A stretch of 47,490 nt of DNA. Source: an uncultured Clostridium sp. GTDB taxonomy: Bacteria > Bacillota > Clostridia > TANB77 > CAG-508. Positions 8,112 to 16,651 of the stretch are shown here, in pieces. The notes under the pieces are model-generated. The model saw only the letters and a list, made by a program, of their open reading frames with translations. It was not told the DNA's origin and ran no database searches. Positions within the stretch are counted from its first letter, which is position 1; each line of letters opens with the position of its first letter. The stretch lies in assembly GCA_946496575.1 (NCBI GenBank), contig CAMMHE010000010.1, forward strand, positions 1 to 47,490, written 5' to 3'. The position numbers and the translations under genes are program-made.

Positions 8112-8270
8112 ATAGAATCAAACTATGAAATATAATTATAAATACAAGCTCGTATTCTTCGTGAACGGAAGTGTCAAACGAGCCAAAAATTATTTTCAGC
8201 AATTTTTTAAGTTTATAAAAATTAAGAAAAAAAAGATTAGTTTGAATTGAAAAATTCAGACTATTTTTTA
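8112..8270 (+). ncRNA. Candidate small RNA of about 160 nt between the defence operon and lysS
   Basis: The stretch lies between a good promoter (8077-8105) and a strong terminator (8238-8269). It contains a hairpin at its 5' end (CATAG 8111-8115 with CTATG 8123-8127) and a nested hairpin whose outer stem is GCTCG (8148-8152) with CGAGC (8179-8183) and inner stem CTTC with GAAG. It is the most G+C-rich part of the intergenic region. A weak AT-only hairpin (8185-8207) follows. No ORF with a ribosome site is present. I could not match it to SRP RNA, 6S, tmRNA, RNase P, T-box or a riboswitch I know. It could also be the 3' region of the defence operon transcript. Confidence 0.45.
8238..8269 (+). 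terminator. Strong intrinsic terminator before lysS
   Basis: An 11-bp stem (TAGTTTGAATT at 8238-8248 with AATTCAGACTA at 8253-8263, one G-U pair) is capped by a GAAA tetraloop and followed by six T residues. Flanking A and T runs could let it work in both directions. Confidence 0.85.
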
Positions 8271-8324
8271 TTTAATCTGTAAAAATTTAAAATAATGGAG
8301 GCTTGCTAAATAACACACAAACAC

Positions 8325-8353
8325 TTTACAACTTAAGCATTTTGCTATATAAT
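8325..8353 (+). promoter_or_regulatory. lysS promoter
   Basis: TTTACA (8325-8330), 17 bp, TATAAT (8348-8353): a near-consensus SigA promoter 38 bp before the lysS start codon. The leader is too short for a T-box or riboswitch. Confidence 0.8.
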
Positions 8354-8390
8354 AGACAAAATAAAATAGATAAAAAAGGAGAAATGCAAA

Positions 8391-9881
8391 ATGCAAGAAA
8401 ATAATCAAGAACAAGAAATAGACATAAATCAATTAATACAAATAAGGAAAGAAAAATTAGATGAACTACAAAAACAAAATGAAGATCCATTTGAAATAAC
8501 AAAATTTAATAGAACAAATTCAGCAAGAGAGATAAAGTTAAACTATGAAATATTTGAACAAAAAGATGTAACAATAGCAGGAAGAATAATAGCAAAAAGA
8601 ATAATGGGAAAAGCATCATTTTGTACAATATTAGATTCAGACGAAAAAATACAAAGTTATGTAAGTATAAATGATTTAGGAGAAGAAAGTTACAAAAAAT
8701 TTAAAACATTTGATATTGGTGACATAATTGGAATTACGGGATTTGTATTTAAAACAAGAACAGAAGAAATATCTGTACATGCACGAGAAATAACATTACT
8801 TTCAAAATCATTAAGACCTTTGCCAGAAAAATTTCATGGATTAAAAGATGTAGATTTAAGGTATAGACAAAGGTATTTAGATTTAATAGTAAATCCAGAA
8901 GTAAAAGAAACATTTAAATTAAGAAGTAAAATAATTAGTGAAATAAGAAATATATTAGATGAAAAAGGATATTTAGAAGTAGAAACGCCAACTTTAAATA
9001 CAATAGCAGGTGGGGCAACAGCAAAACCATTTATAACACATCACAATACACTTGACATGGATATGTATTTAAGAATAGCAACAGAATTATATTTAAAAAG
9101 GCTAATAGTAGGAGGATTTGATAAAGTATATGAAATAGGAAAAAACTTTAGAAATGAAGGAATAGACATAAGGCATAATCCAGAATTCACAGCAATAGAA
9201 TTATATTCAGCATATGAAGATTATAATGACATGATGAATATAACAGAAGAATTATTTAAAAAAGTAGCGGAAAGAGTAATAGGCAGTACAACAATAAATT
9301 ATCAAGAGATTGAAATTAATTTGGGAAATGAATGGAAAAGGATAACAATGATTGATAGTATTAAAGAAGTAACAGGAATAGATTTTAATACAATAGAAAC
9401 AGATCAAGAAGCATTAAAAATTGCAGAACAAAAAGGAATAGAATTGGTAGAAAGTAAAAAAACAAGAGGATATATTATAAATGCATTTTTTGAAGAATTT
9501 GTAGAGCAAACATTAATACAACCAACATTTGTATATGATTATCCAGTGGAGGTATCACCTCTTACTAAAAGAAAAAAATCAGATAAAAGATTAACAGAAA
9601 GATTTGAATGTTTTATAGGAGGACGTGAATATGGTAATGCATATTCAGAATTAAATGATCCAATTGATCAATATGAAAGATTTATAGAACAATTAAAACA
9701 ACGTGATGCAGGGGATGAAGAAGCAAACATGATGGATGATGATTTTATAACAGCATTAGAATATGGAATGCCACCAACAGGAGGTCTTGGAATTGGAATA
9801 GATAGAATGATAATGCTATTTACAGATTCAGCATCAATAAGAGATGTATTATTATTTCCAACTATGAAACCATTGAATTAG
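8391..9881 (+). CDS. lysS: Lysyl-tRNA synthetase, class II
   Basis: Charges tRNA-Lys in the cytoplasm. The 496-residue length is typical of bacterial LysS. An N-terminal OB-fold anticodon-binding domain (about residues 60-160, [22 protein letters not shown]) is followed by the class II catalytic core: motif 1 region [13 protein letters not shown], motif 2 with [15 protein letters not shown] (about 256-270), and motif 3 with [15 protein letters not shown] (about 465-480). The start ATG at 8391 follows AAGGAG; an out-of-frame ATG at 8384 leads straight to a stop. The gene has its own promoter and marks the return to housekeeping genes after the defence island. Nothing abnormal is seen. Confidence 0.97.
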   Translation: MQENNQEQEIDINQLIQIRKEKLDELQKQNEDPFEITKFNRTNSAREIKLNYEIFEQKDVTIAGRIIAKRIMGKASFCTILDSDEKIQSYVSINDLGEESYKKFKTFDIGDIIGITGFVFKTRTEEISVHAREITLLSKSLRPLPEKFHGLKDVDLRYRQRYLDLIVNPEVKETFKLRSKIISEIRNILDEKGYLEVETPTLNTIAGGATAKPFITHHNTLDMDMYLRIATELYLKRLIVGGFDKVYEIGKNFRNEGIDIRHNPEFTAIELYSAYEDYNDMMNITEELFKKVAERVIGSTTINYQEIEINLGNEWKRITMIDSIKEVTGIDFNTIETDQEALKIAEQKGIELVESKKTRGYIINAFFEEFVEQTLIQPTFVYDYPVEVSPLTKRKKSDKRLTERFECFIGGREYGNAYSELNDPIDQYERFIEQLKQRDAGDEEANMMDDDFITALEYGMPPTGGLGIGIDRMIMLFTDSASIRDVLLFPTMKPLN

Positions 9882-9915
9882 AACAATTAGAAAATGAGGG
9901 AAAATATTAAAAATA

Positions 9916-10575
9916 ATGAAAAATATATTGGTTGTAGAAGATGATATAGATATTCATAATCTAATAAAAAATATTTTAGAAAAAAATAATTACATTGTTT
10001 TTAATGCTTATTCTGGAACAGAAACATTAATGATTTTAGAAAAAGAAACAATAGATTTAATTTTATTAGATCTCATGTTACCAGGAATAAATGGTGAAGA
10101 AATTATTAAGAATATAAAAGATATTCCTATTATTGTTATAAGTGCAAAAATTTCTGCAGAAGATAAAGTGAACGCACTATTAAATGGTGCTAATGATTAT
10201 ATTACGAAACCTTTTGATACAAACGAATTACTAGCAAGAATTGAAGTTCAATTAAGGACAACAAGAAGAGTTAAAAGCAATGAATTAAAATATAAAAATA
10301 TAGTTTTAAATAAAGATAGTCATAGTCTATTTATAGAAAATAAAAAAATTAATTTAACTAAAACAGAATATGCAATATTAAAACAGTTATTATCAAATCC
10401 AAAACAAGTTGTCTCAAAATCAAAATTACTTGAGCTAATTAGTGATGATACATTAGATTGTGATGAAAACTCTTTAAAAGTTCATATAAGTAATATAAGA
10501 AGAAAAATGAAAACTATAACTTCTGATGAATATATAGAATCTGTATGGGGAATTGGTTTTAAAATGTATGATTAA
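9916..10575 (+). CDS. OmpR/PhoB-family response regulator
   Basis: A 219-residue DNA-binding response regulator. The receiver domain (1-115) has the acidic pair in VVEDD, the phosphoacceptor Asp52 in LLDLMLPG and the conserved Lys in YITKPF (about 101). The C-terminal winged helix (about 125-219) ends in IRRKMK...YIESVWGIGFKMYD, typical of OmpR proteins. It is the first gene of a module with an ABC ATPase, a permease and a sensor kinase (12394-13275). The phased TTAACT repeats directly downstream (10580-10620) are the obvious candidate target. It starts 34 bp after lysS with GAGGG upstream, a rather long spacing, and may be partly co-transcribed with lysS. Confidence 0.93.
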   Translation: MKNILVVEDDIDIHNLIKNILEKNNYIVFNAYSGTETLMILEKETIDLILLDLMLPGINGEEIIKNIKDIPIIVISAKISAEDKVNALLNGANDYITKPFDTNELLARIEVQLRTTRRVKSNELKYKNIVLNKDSHSLFIENKKINLTKTEYAILKQLLSNPKQVVSKSKLLELISDDTLDCDENSLKVHISNIRRKMKTITSDEYIESVWGIGFKMYD

Positions 10576-10579
10576 AAAT

Positions 10580-10635
10580 CTTAACTATTCCTTAACTATT
10601 TCTTAACTCCTTTCTTAACTATTTAATGATAAAAT
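10580..10635 (+). promoter_or_regulatory. Four phased TTAACT repeats and promoter of the ABC transporter genes (probable response-regulator box)
   Basis: CTTAACT occurs four times, starting at 10580, 10591, 10602 and 10614, at intervals of 11, 11 and 12 bp: one helical turn each. A TAAAAT -10 element (10630-10635) follows about 10 bp after the last repeat, and no good -35 is present; the repeats occupy its place. This is the layout of promoters activated by OmpR/PhoB-type regulators. The regulator gene ends five bases earlier, so autogenous control of the ABC and kinase genes is likely. Confidence 0.7.
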
Positions 10636-10660
10636 TTATTTAGTTAGAAAGGAGAAATTT

Positions 10661-11575
10661 ATGCAATATATTTTAGAAACAAATAATCTTAGAAAAAAAT
10701 ATGGACATTTTAATGTAATAAGCAATCTTAATATGCATATACCTAAAGGATCTATATATGGACTTATTGGAAAAAATGGAGCTGGAAAAACAACTCTAAT
10801 TAGGTTACTTTGTGGTTTGCAAAAGCCAACATCTGGTACTTATAATATTTATGGAATTTCAAATGAAAGTAAAAAAATAATTGAATCAAGAAAAAGAATT
10901 GGTGCAATTATTGAGACACCATCAATTTGTCTTGATATGACAGCAGAGGAAAACTTGAAAAAACAATATAAAATTGTAGGACTTCCTAATTTTGATAATT
11001 TATATGAAATATTAAAATTTGTTAGATTAGATAATATATCCAAAAAAAAAGCTAAACACTTTTCTTTAGGAATGAAACAAAGATTAGGATTAGCAGTTGC
11101 ACTAGTTGGAAATCCAGATATACTTATTCTAGATGAACCAATAAATGGATTAGACCCTGAAGGAATTATTGAAATAAGGGAACTAATTTTAAAATTGAAC
11201 AAACAAAATGGAATTACATTTTTAATTTCGAGCCATTATTTAGATGAATTATCTAAAATTGCAACTTGTTATGGTTTTATGGATAAATGTAGAATTGTTA
11301 AAGAAATTAGTAAAGATGAATTAGAACAAAACTTTAGAAAAAGAACTCAAATAAATGTAAGTAATTTAAAAGAATGTGTTAAATATTTAGAAGAAAGAAA
11401 TATATCTTATAAAGTTATTTCTAATGATTTGATTGACATATATGAAAAAATAAATGTTTCAGAGTTTGTTATTGCACTTTCTAAAAAAAATTGTATTGTA
11501 AATAATTTTCAAGAAAAAGGTGAGTCTTTAGAAAATTATTATCTAAATTTAATAGGAGGTGCAGACAATGTATAA
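10661..11575 (+). CDS. ABC transporter ATP-binding protein (antibiotic-peptide export/immunity type)
   Basis: A 304-residue ATPase subunit that would energise the membrane partner encoded next. It has Walker A GKNGAGKTT (about 38-46), a Q-loop region, signature FSLGMKQRLGLAVAL (about 137-151), Walker B ILILDEPINGLDPEG (about 157-171) and the H-loop SSHYLDEL. The C-terminal extension (220-304) is usual for the BcrA/lantibiotic-immunity branch. The start ATG follows AAAGGAG. It overlaps the permease gene by 8 bp. Together with the response regulator and kinase genes, this suggests inducible defence against a bacitracin- or lantibiotic-like cell-wall antibiotic; the actual substrate cannot be read from the sequence. 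Confidence 0.92.
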   Translation: MQYILETNNLRKKYGHFNVISNLNMHIPKGSIYGLIGKNGAGKTTLIRLLCGLQKPTSGTYNIYGISNESKKIIESRKRIGAIIETPSICLDMTAEENLKKQYKIVGLPNFDNLYEILKFVRLDNISKKKAKHFSLGMKQRLGLAVALVGNPDILILDEPINGLDPEGIIEIRELILKLNKQNGITFLISSHYLDELSKIATCYGFMDKCRIVKEISKDELEQNFRKRTQINVSNLKECVKYLEERNISYKVISNDLIDIYEKINVSEFVIALSKKNCIVNNFQEKGESLENYYLNLIGGADNV

Positions 11576-12383
11576 ATTATTAAGAGCAGGTTTTTTTAGA
11601 TTAAAAAAGGATATCATTTTCTGGTTATTTCTGACCTTAAGCATAGTAACAGCTGGAATTATTATATTTAAATATTATTTTTCTGGAAGTGAAATAATAT
11701 TAGATAAATTAATAAATGAATTTATAATGTATATAGGTCTTTTTATTGCAATATTCATAAGTATATTTGTAGGAAAAGAATATTCACAAGGGATTATTAG
11801 AAATAAAATAATAGTTGGTCACAGTAGAATATCAGTATATCTATCTAAATTAATAATATGTATTATTGCATCAATATTATGTGAATTAGTTTATATTAGT
11901 ATCATACTACTAATTGGTATACCATTGTTTGGAAAATTGCATATGTCTGTATTTCAATTTGTTATGAGCATGCTAAATACTTTTTTAATTATTACTTTAT
12001 ATTGTTCTATTTTTAATTTTATAACAATGATATGTTCAGAAATAACAGTTTCTACAATTATAAATATACTTTTTCTGCTTGTGATATTCATTGCAGAAGC
12101 TCCTTTAGGATATGTTGCAAATTCTCCTAAATATATAACACATTCATATTGGGAAAATGGGATTGAAAATATTATTAGCCAAGAACCTAATCCAAGCTAT
12201 CCAGGAGACACAAAAGTTAAATTAGCTAAAACAGTATATCTTTTAATACCACAAGGTCAAGCTAGCAAAATAGCAAATATGGATATAGAATCTTTAAATC
12301 AAATGCCAATTTATTCAATTATATTAATAATATTTGTTAACACAATTGGAGTATGCTTGTTTGTAACAAAAGAATTGAAATAG
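11568..12383 (+). CDS. ABC-2 type permease, partner of the upstream ATPase
   Basis: A 271-residue membrane subunit with about six hydrophobic helices: IIFWLFLTLSIVTAGIIIF near the start, MYIGLFIAIFISIFVG, LIICIIASILCELVYISIIL, MSMLNTFLIITLYCSIFNFI, IINILFLLVIFIAEA and a C-terminal IILIIFVNTIGVCLFV. The motif GKEYSQGIIRNKIIVG after the second helix is typical of ABC-2/bacitracin-type permeases. An in-frame GTG at 11559 overlaps the AGGAGG at 11554-11559, so the ATG at 11568, 8 nt downstream, is the start. It overlaps the ATPase gene by 8 bp and lies 10 bp before the kinase gene. Confidence 0.9.
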   Translation: MYKLLRAGFFRLKKDIIFWLFLTLSIVTAGIIIFKYYFSGSEIILDKLINEFIMYIGLFIAIFISIFVGKEYSQGIIRNKIIVGHSRISVYLSKLIICIIASILCELVYISIILLIGIPLFGKLHMSVFQFVMSMLNTFLIITLYCSIFNFITMICSEITVSTIINILFLLVIFIAEAPLGYVANSPKYITHSYWENGIENIISQEPNPSYPGDTKVKLAKTVYLLIPQGQASKIANMDIESLNQMPIYSIILIIFVNTIGVCLFVTKELK

Positions 12384-12393
12384 GAGGAAAATT

Positions 12394-13275
12394 GTGAATA
12401 TTGTTTTATTAGTAACTATTGGGATTCTGTCTTTTTGTTGTATATTATTTATACTAAAAATATATTTCATGAGAAAGTCAATTAAAGAAATTGAAACAAA
12501 CTTTAATTATATAATAAAAGCAGACACTAATAATATAATAACAATATCTTCAACAGATAAAAATATAAAAAATTTAGCAATCAATTTAAATAAAGAACTT
12601 GTAGATTTAAGAACCCAAAAATTACAATACAAGAGTGGAAATCAAGAATTAAAAAAAATTATAACCAATATATCACATGATTTAAGAACTCCGTTAACTG
12701 CTATAAGTGGGTATATTGATTTAATAAATGAAGAACAATTAACCGAAAAGCAAAAAAAATATTTAAAAATAATACAAAAAAAGTCAAATGAATTAACTGA
12801 ACTTACGGGGCAATTATTTGACTTTTCTAAAACAATTGATATAGAGATAAAAAAAGAAAAATGCTGTATAAATGAAATTTTTGAAGAAACTTTAATAAGT
12901 TATTACAGCATTTTTAAAGAAAAAAATATCATGCCTGAGATATTAATTTGTAAGGAAAAAATATACAAAATGGTAAATAGGAATTCACTTATAAGAATAT
13001 TTGAAAATATTTTGTCTAATGTATTAAAATACAGTAACGGGAAATTCAAAGTTGAATTAACACAAGATGGAACAATTACTTTTTCAAACAAAGCAACCTC
13101 ATTAGATGCAACAACAGTACAAAAAATCTTTAATCGCTATTTTTCAGTAGAAAATGCAAAAGAATCTACTGGTATTGGGTTATCAATTGCAAAACAACTA
13201 GTAGAATTAAATAATGGAAATATATATGCGGATTATGCAAAAGATACATTATCTATAAGAATAGAATTTGATTAA
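12394..13275 (+). CDS. Sensor histidine kinase of the ABC-transporter module
   Basis: A 293-residue kinase with a single N-terminal membrane helix (about residues 4-25), no extracellular sensor domain, then a short linker and a complete kinase core: H-box NISHDLRTPLTAISGY with the phosphorylated His95, N-box ENILSNVLKYS, and G-box GIGLSIAKQLVELNNG. Without an input domain, the signal probably comes through the ABC transporter, as in Bce-type modules; this is inference. The GTG start follows AGGAGGA. It should phosphorylate the response regulator at 9916-10575. No terminator is obvious after it. Confidence 0.92.
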   Translation: MNIVLLVTIGILSFCCILFILKIYFMRKSIKEIETNFNYIIKADTNNIITISSTDKNIKNLAINLNKELVDLRTQKLQYKSGNQELKKIITNISHDLRTPLTAISGYIDLINEEQLTEKQKKYLKIIQKKSNELTELTGQLFDFSKTIDIEIKKEKCCINEIFEETLISYYSIFKEKNIMPEILICKEKIYKMVNRNSLIRIFENILSNVLKYSNGKFKVELTQDGTITFSNKATSLDATTVQKIFNRYFSVENAKESTGIGLSIAKQLVELNNGNIYADYAKDTLSIRIEFD

Positions 13276-13284
13276 AAATAATAG

Positions 13285-13413
13285 CATTATATACACAGTA
13301 AATTTGGAAATAGAAAGATCCAACCAGAAGGTGGAAAAGTAATAAATATTACTGGAGAACAATTAGAAAGATTATATCAACAATTTATAAAAGACAATAT
13401 AAATGAAAAATAG
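13285..13413 (+). pseudogene. Remnant of an ORF without a start codon
   Basis: Between the kinase gene and the GH144-like gene, one frame is open for 42 codons and ends in a TAG at 13411-13413. It reads like a genuine protein C-terminus (FGNRKIQPEGGKVINITGE, then a helix EQLERLYQQFIKD). There is no ATG, GTG or TTG and no ribosome site, and a stop lies directly upstream of the frame. It is therefore probably the tail of a deleted gene. The family is not recognised. Confidence 0.4.
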
Positions 13414-13440
13414 AGAGATATTTATTCCCATAAATAACCA

Positions 13441-13470
13441 TTGATTTTAATTATAATGACAAATTATAAT
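13441..13470 (+). promoter_or_regulatory. Promoter of the GH144-like gene
   Basis: TTGATT (13441-13446), 18 bp, TATAAT (13465-13470), 24 bp before the start codon, which is preceded by AGGATG. Confidence 0.55.
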
Positions 13471-13493
13471 TATATATAGGATGTGGATTATTT

Positions 13494-14729
13494 ATGAGGA
13501 TAATTAAATGTTATGGAAAAAAAATTATAAAAAAGGAATTAAGAAAAAGTTATAACTTTTTTATTAATGAAGCTAATACTGATAAAAAAAGTGATGGATA
13601 TGGACTAATAAGAGATAAAACAATATTAGATACTAATATATCAAGCATTGCCTCTGTAGGGTATGGTTTAGCAGCATTAATAATTGGAATAGAACATAAA
13701 TGGATTAATTATAAAAAAGCATATGAGAGAGCAAATGGGACACTTGATACATTTATAAAAAATGTAGAGGGAAAAAACGGATTTTATTATCATTTTGTAA
13801 ACATGAAAAATGGTAAGAGAGAATGGAATTGTGAAATATCAATAATAGATACAGCAATATTTATATGTGGAGTAATAACAGTAGGAGAATATTTTGGAGG
13901 AATAATAAAACAAAAAGCAGAAATATTATATAAAAAAATAAATTGGGAATGGTATAGAAATAAAACAACTAATTATTTTTATATGGGGTATACTCCAGAA
14001 AAAGGATTTTGGGGAAATTGGGACATGTATGCAGAACAATTAATGTTATATGTATTAGGAGTAAGTTCTCCAACTTATCCAATAAATAAAGATATGTATT
14101 ATGATTTTGAAAGGAAAAGAACAAATTATAAAGAAATAAAAGATATCATATATACATATTTTGGTACTTTATTTACATATCAATTTTCACATGCATGGAT
14201 AAATTTCATGAATTTAAAAGATAACAAAGGAGTAGATTGGTTTAATAATTCAATTAAAGCAACAAAAGCAAATAGGCAGTATTGCATTGACAATAAAAAT
14301 AAATTTAAAACATATGGAGAAAACTCATGGGGATTGACAGCTTGTTTAAGTCCAAAAGGATATTGCACATTTGGAGCTGAACCTTGTGAAATAGATTTAA
14401 ATAAAGAAAACGATGGAACTGTAACTCCATGTGGTGCAATTGGTTCAATAGTATTTACTCCAAAAGAAAGTATAAAGGCTATGGAATACTTTTATAATAA
14501 CTTTCCTAAACTATGGGGAAAATATGGATTTAAAGATGCATATAATTTAGAAAAAAATAAACCATGGTTTGCAAATGAATATATAGGTATTAATAAAGGA
14601 ATAGAAATATTAATGATAGAAAATTATTTAAATGGTACTATATGGAAATATTTTATGAAAAATGAGTATATCAAAGAAGGATTAAATAAATTAGGGCTCA
14701 TTAAAAATAATAATGTAGTTTATACATAA
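13494..14729 (+). CDS. GH144/GH189-like (Glycoamylase, PF10091) enzyme, probably acting on beta-1,2-glucan
   Basis: A 411-residue (alpha/alpha)6-barrel enzyme of the family that includes bacterial endo-beta-1,2-glucanases and the middle domain of cyclic beta-1,2-glucan synthase. Visible blocks: DGYGLIRD (about 34-41), SSIASVGYGLAALIIG, CEISIIDTAIFICGV, GFWGNWDMYAEQLMLYVLG, FSHAWINF, ENSWGLTACLSPKGYC, DGTVTPCGAIGSIVFTP, LWGKYGFKDAYNL and a C-terminal IEILMIENYLNGTIWKYFM. These follow PF10091 from end to end. There is no signal peptide, so the enzyme should be cytoplasmic, unlike the secreted Chitinophaga enzyme. It is monocistronic, between a promoter and a terminator. Related modules recur in the giant synthase at 39179-47317. 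Family confidence is good; hydrolase versus transglycosylase is not decided. Confidence 0.8.
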   Translation: MRIIKCYGKKIIKKELRKSYNFFINEANTDKKSDGYGLIRDKTILDTNISSIASVGYGLAALIIGIEHKWINYKKAYERANGTLDTFIKNVEGKNGFYYHFVNMKNGKREWNCEISIIDTAIFICGVITVGEYFGGIIKQKAEILYKKINWEWYRNKTTNYFYMGYTPEKGFWGNWDMYAEQLMLYVLGVSSPTYPINKDMYYDFERKRTNYKEIKDIIYTYFGTLFTYQFSHAWINFMNLKDNKGVDWFNNSIKATKANRQYCIDNKNKFKTYGENSWGLTACLSPKGYCTFGAEPCEIDLNKENDGTVTPCGAIGSIVFTPKESIKAMEYFYNNFPKLWGKYGFKDAYNLEKNKPWFANEYIGINKGIEILMIENYLNGTIWKYFMKNEYIKEGLNKLGLIKNNNVVYT

Positions 14730-14759
14730 ATGAAAAAAAATTAAAGTTAAGTTTTTGTG

Positions 14760-14788
14760 AAAATTCAACGTAAATCGTTGAATTTTTT
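14760..14788 (+). terminator. Intrinsic terminator after the GH144-like gene
   Basis: An 11-bp perfect stem (AAAATTCAACG at 14760-14770 with CGTTGAATTTT at 14776-14786), a 5-nt loop and a T run. The -35 box of the next promoter lies inside its 3' arm. Confidence 0.82.
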
Positions 14789-14805
14789 TAAAAATATGAT
14801 ATAAT
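14778..14805 (+). promoter_or_regulatory. Promoter of the site-2 protease/tsaD operon, overlapping a terminator
   Basis: TTGAAT (14778-14783), 16 bp, TATAAT (14800-14805). The -35 lies in the terminator stem, so one gene ends and the next operon starts within 46 bp. It precedes the protease start codon by about 78 bp. Confidence 0.55.
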
Positions 14806-14882
14806 TCCAAAGAAACTTATAAAAAATAATAACATTGAAAATGAACATTTGAATTTAAAAATATTATGAAGGGATTGATATA

Positions 14883-15617
14883 ATGTTTTACTCAAATAGG
14901 AAAATGATTTATGGAATTATAATAGCAATGGCAGTAATAACATTAATAGAATATGCAACAACAGAAGGAGAATTATTATCATTATTATTAACAATACCAG
15001 GTGTATTAATTGCTATAACATTTCATGAATTTGCACATGCACTTGCTGCAGACAGATTAGGAGATGATACTCCACGAAGACAAGGACGCTTAAGTTTAAA
15101 TCCAATAGATCATATAGATCCATTAGGACTTGCAATGTTAGTATTTGTACACATAGGTTGGGGAAAACCAGTACAAGTAAATCCTACAAATTATGATAGA
15201 AGATTTACTATGGAAAAGGCAGATGCAATAGTATCATTGGCAGGACCATTAATGAATTTTGTATTAGCAATAATATTAACAATAATATATTGTGCCATAA
15301 TAAAATTTGCACCAGTACAATTTATTGCCTCAACTATAGGAGTAGTAATTTTAACAATAATATTTTATGCAATAATAGTAAACATAGGTCTAGGAGTATT
15401 TAATTTAATACCATTACCACCATTAGATGGTTCAAAGATATTTTTGCCAATATTTCCATCAAAAGCAAAATATTGGTTTCAAGATAATTATCACATATTT
15501 TATGTAATATTTCTAGTTATTTGGGTAACTGGTATAGCAGGGAAATTTATATCTCCAATAATTGATACGATAGCAACACAAATGTTAAATTTGGGACAGT
15601 TTATATTTAGATTATAG
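14883..15617 (+). CDS. Site-2 protease family (M50) membrane metalloprotease
   Basis: A 244-residue integral membrane zinc protease of the small M50B type (YwhC-like). The N-terminal helix (about 8-30) is followed by the zinc-binding HEFAH in ITFHEFAHALAADRLGD (about 48-52), NPIDHIDPLG, four further hydrophobic helices, and the third ligand block NLIPLPPLDGSKIFLP (about 177-192). It has no PDZ domain. The substrate is unknown; proteins of this group are widespread housekeeping enzymes in Clostridia. A GAAGGG ribosome site precedes the ATG. It lies 20 bp before tsaD, so the two are probably one operon. Confidence 0.92.
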   Translation: MFYSNRKMIYGIIIAMAVITLIEYATTEGELLSLLLTIPGVLIAITFHEFAHALAADRLGDDTPRRQGRLSLNPIDHIDPLGLAMLVFVHIGWGKPVQVNPTNYDRRFTMEKADAIVSLAGPLMNFVLAIILTIIYCAIIKFAPVQFIASTIGVVILTIIFYAIIVNIGLGVFNLIPLPPLDGSKIFLPIFPSKAKYWFQDNYHIFYVIFLVIWVTGIAGKFISPIIDTIATQMLNLGQFIFRL

Positions 15618-15637
15618 TACAAAAAAGAGGATTATAA

Positions 15638-16651
15638 ATGAAAGATATAATAACATTAGGAATAGAATCAAGTTGTGATGAAACTTCTGCAGCCATTGTA
15701 AAAAATGGCAGAGAAGTTTTATCTAATATAATAAACACACAAATAAAAATACATGAAGAATATGGTGGAGTTGTTCCAGAAATAGCATCAAGGAATCATA
15801 TAGAATCAATTTCAAAAGTGGTAGAAACAGCAATAAAAAAAGCAAATATAAATTTTAATGAAATAGATGCAATAGCACCAACTTATGGCCCAGGGCTTGT
15901 AGGAGCTTTATTAGTTGGTTTATCTTATGGAAAAGGTTTAAGTTATTCAATTAAAAAACCATTAGTTGGCGTAAATCATATAGAAGGGCATATAGCAGCA
16001 AACTATATAACACATAAAGACTTAAAACCACCTTTTTTGTGTATGATGACATCAGGAGGAAATACACAAATAGTATATGTAAAAGACTATTGCAAATTTG
16101 AAGTACTAGGTAAAACACGTGATGACGCAATAGGGGAAGCATTTGACAAAGTAGCTAGAGTAATAGGTTTGGGTTATCCAGGAGGACCTAAAATAGATAT
16201 ATTAGGACAAGAAGGAAAACCAATTATTGAATTACCTAAAATACATATGGATAATTTAGATTTTAGTTTTAGTGGAATAAAAACAGCAATAATAAATTTG
16301 TATCATAAAAATCCAGAATTAAATAAAGCAGATTTATGTATTAGTTTTGAAAAGACTGTATGTGAAATATTAGTACAAAATATACAAAAGGCTGTAAGTA
16401 AAACAGGAATAAAAACTATAGCTTTAGCTGGAGGCGTATCAGCAAATAGTTATATACGTAAAGAATTCTTAAAATTAGAAAATGAAGGAATAAAAATATA
16501 TATGCCAGACTTAAAATTATGTACAGATAATGCAGCAATGATAGCAGCAGCAGGATATTATAGATTTTTAAATGGAGATATTTCTGATTTAACATTAGAT
16601 GTAGTGCCAAACTTAAAAATAGGAGAAAATATATGTCAATATATGCAATAG
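15638..16651 (+). CDS. tsaD: tRNA N6-adenosine threonylcarbamoyltransferase
   Basis: TsaD (Kae1/Gcp) transfers threonylcarbamoyl to A37 of ANN-decoding tRNAs, working with TsaB, TsaE and TsaC. The 337-residue length is standard. Diagnostic blocks: [14 protein letters not shown] at the N-terminus, metal-binding HIEGH (His111, His115 region), the nucleotide site GLGYPGGP and a C-terminal [13 protein letters not shown]. An AGAGGA ribosome site precedes the ATG. The 3' end overlaps the following phosphoesterase gene by 19 bp. The partner genes tsaB and tsaE are not next to it, unlike in many Bacillota. Confidence 0.97.
   Translation: MKDIITLGIESSCDETSAAIVKNGREVLSNIINTQIKIHEEYGGVVPEIASRNHIESISKVVETAIKKANINFNEIDAIAPTYGPGLVGALLVGLSYGKGLSYSIKKPLVGVNHIEGHIAANYITHKDLKPPFLCMMTSGGNTQIVYVKDYCKFEVLGKTRDDAIGEAFDKVARVIGLGYPGGPKIDILGQEGKPIIELPKIHMDNLDFSFSGIKTAIINLYHKNPELNKADLCISFEKTVCEILVQNIQKAVSKTGIKTIALAGGVSANSYIRKEFLKLENEGIKIYMPDLKLCTDNAAMIAAAGYYRFLNGDISDLTLDVVPNLKIGENICQYMQ

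Noticed and set aside
8148..8183. Possible riboswitch (guanidine-II, fluoride, T-box) in the hairpin before lysS
   Set aside because: ACGG and ACGAG occur but not in hairpin loops as in guanidine-II. No fluoride, lysine or T-box core is present, and lysS has its own promoter downstream of a terminator.
10849..11202. 117-codon - strand frame in the ABC ATPase gene
   Set aside because: Complement of the Walker/signature-containing gene; no start signals.
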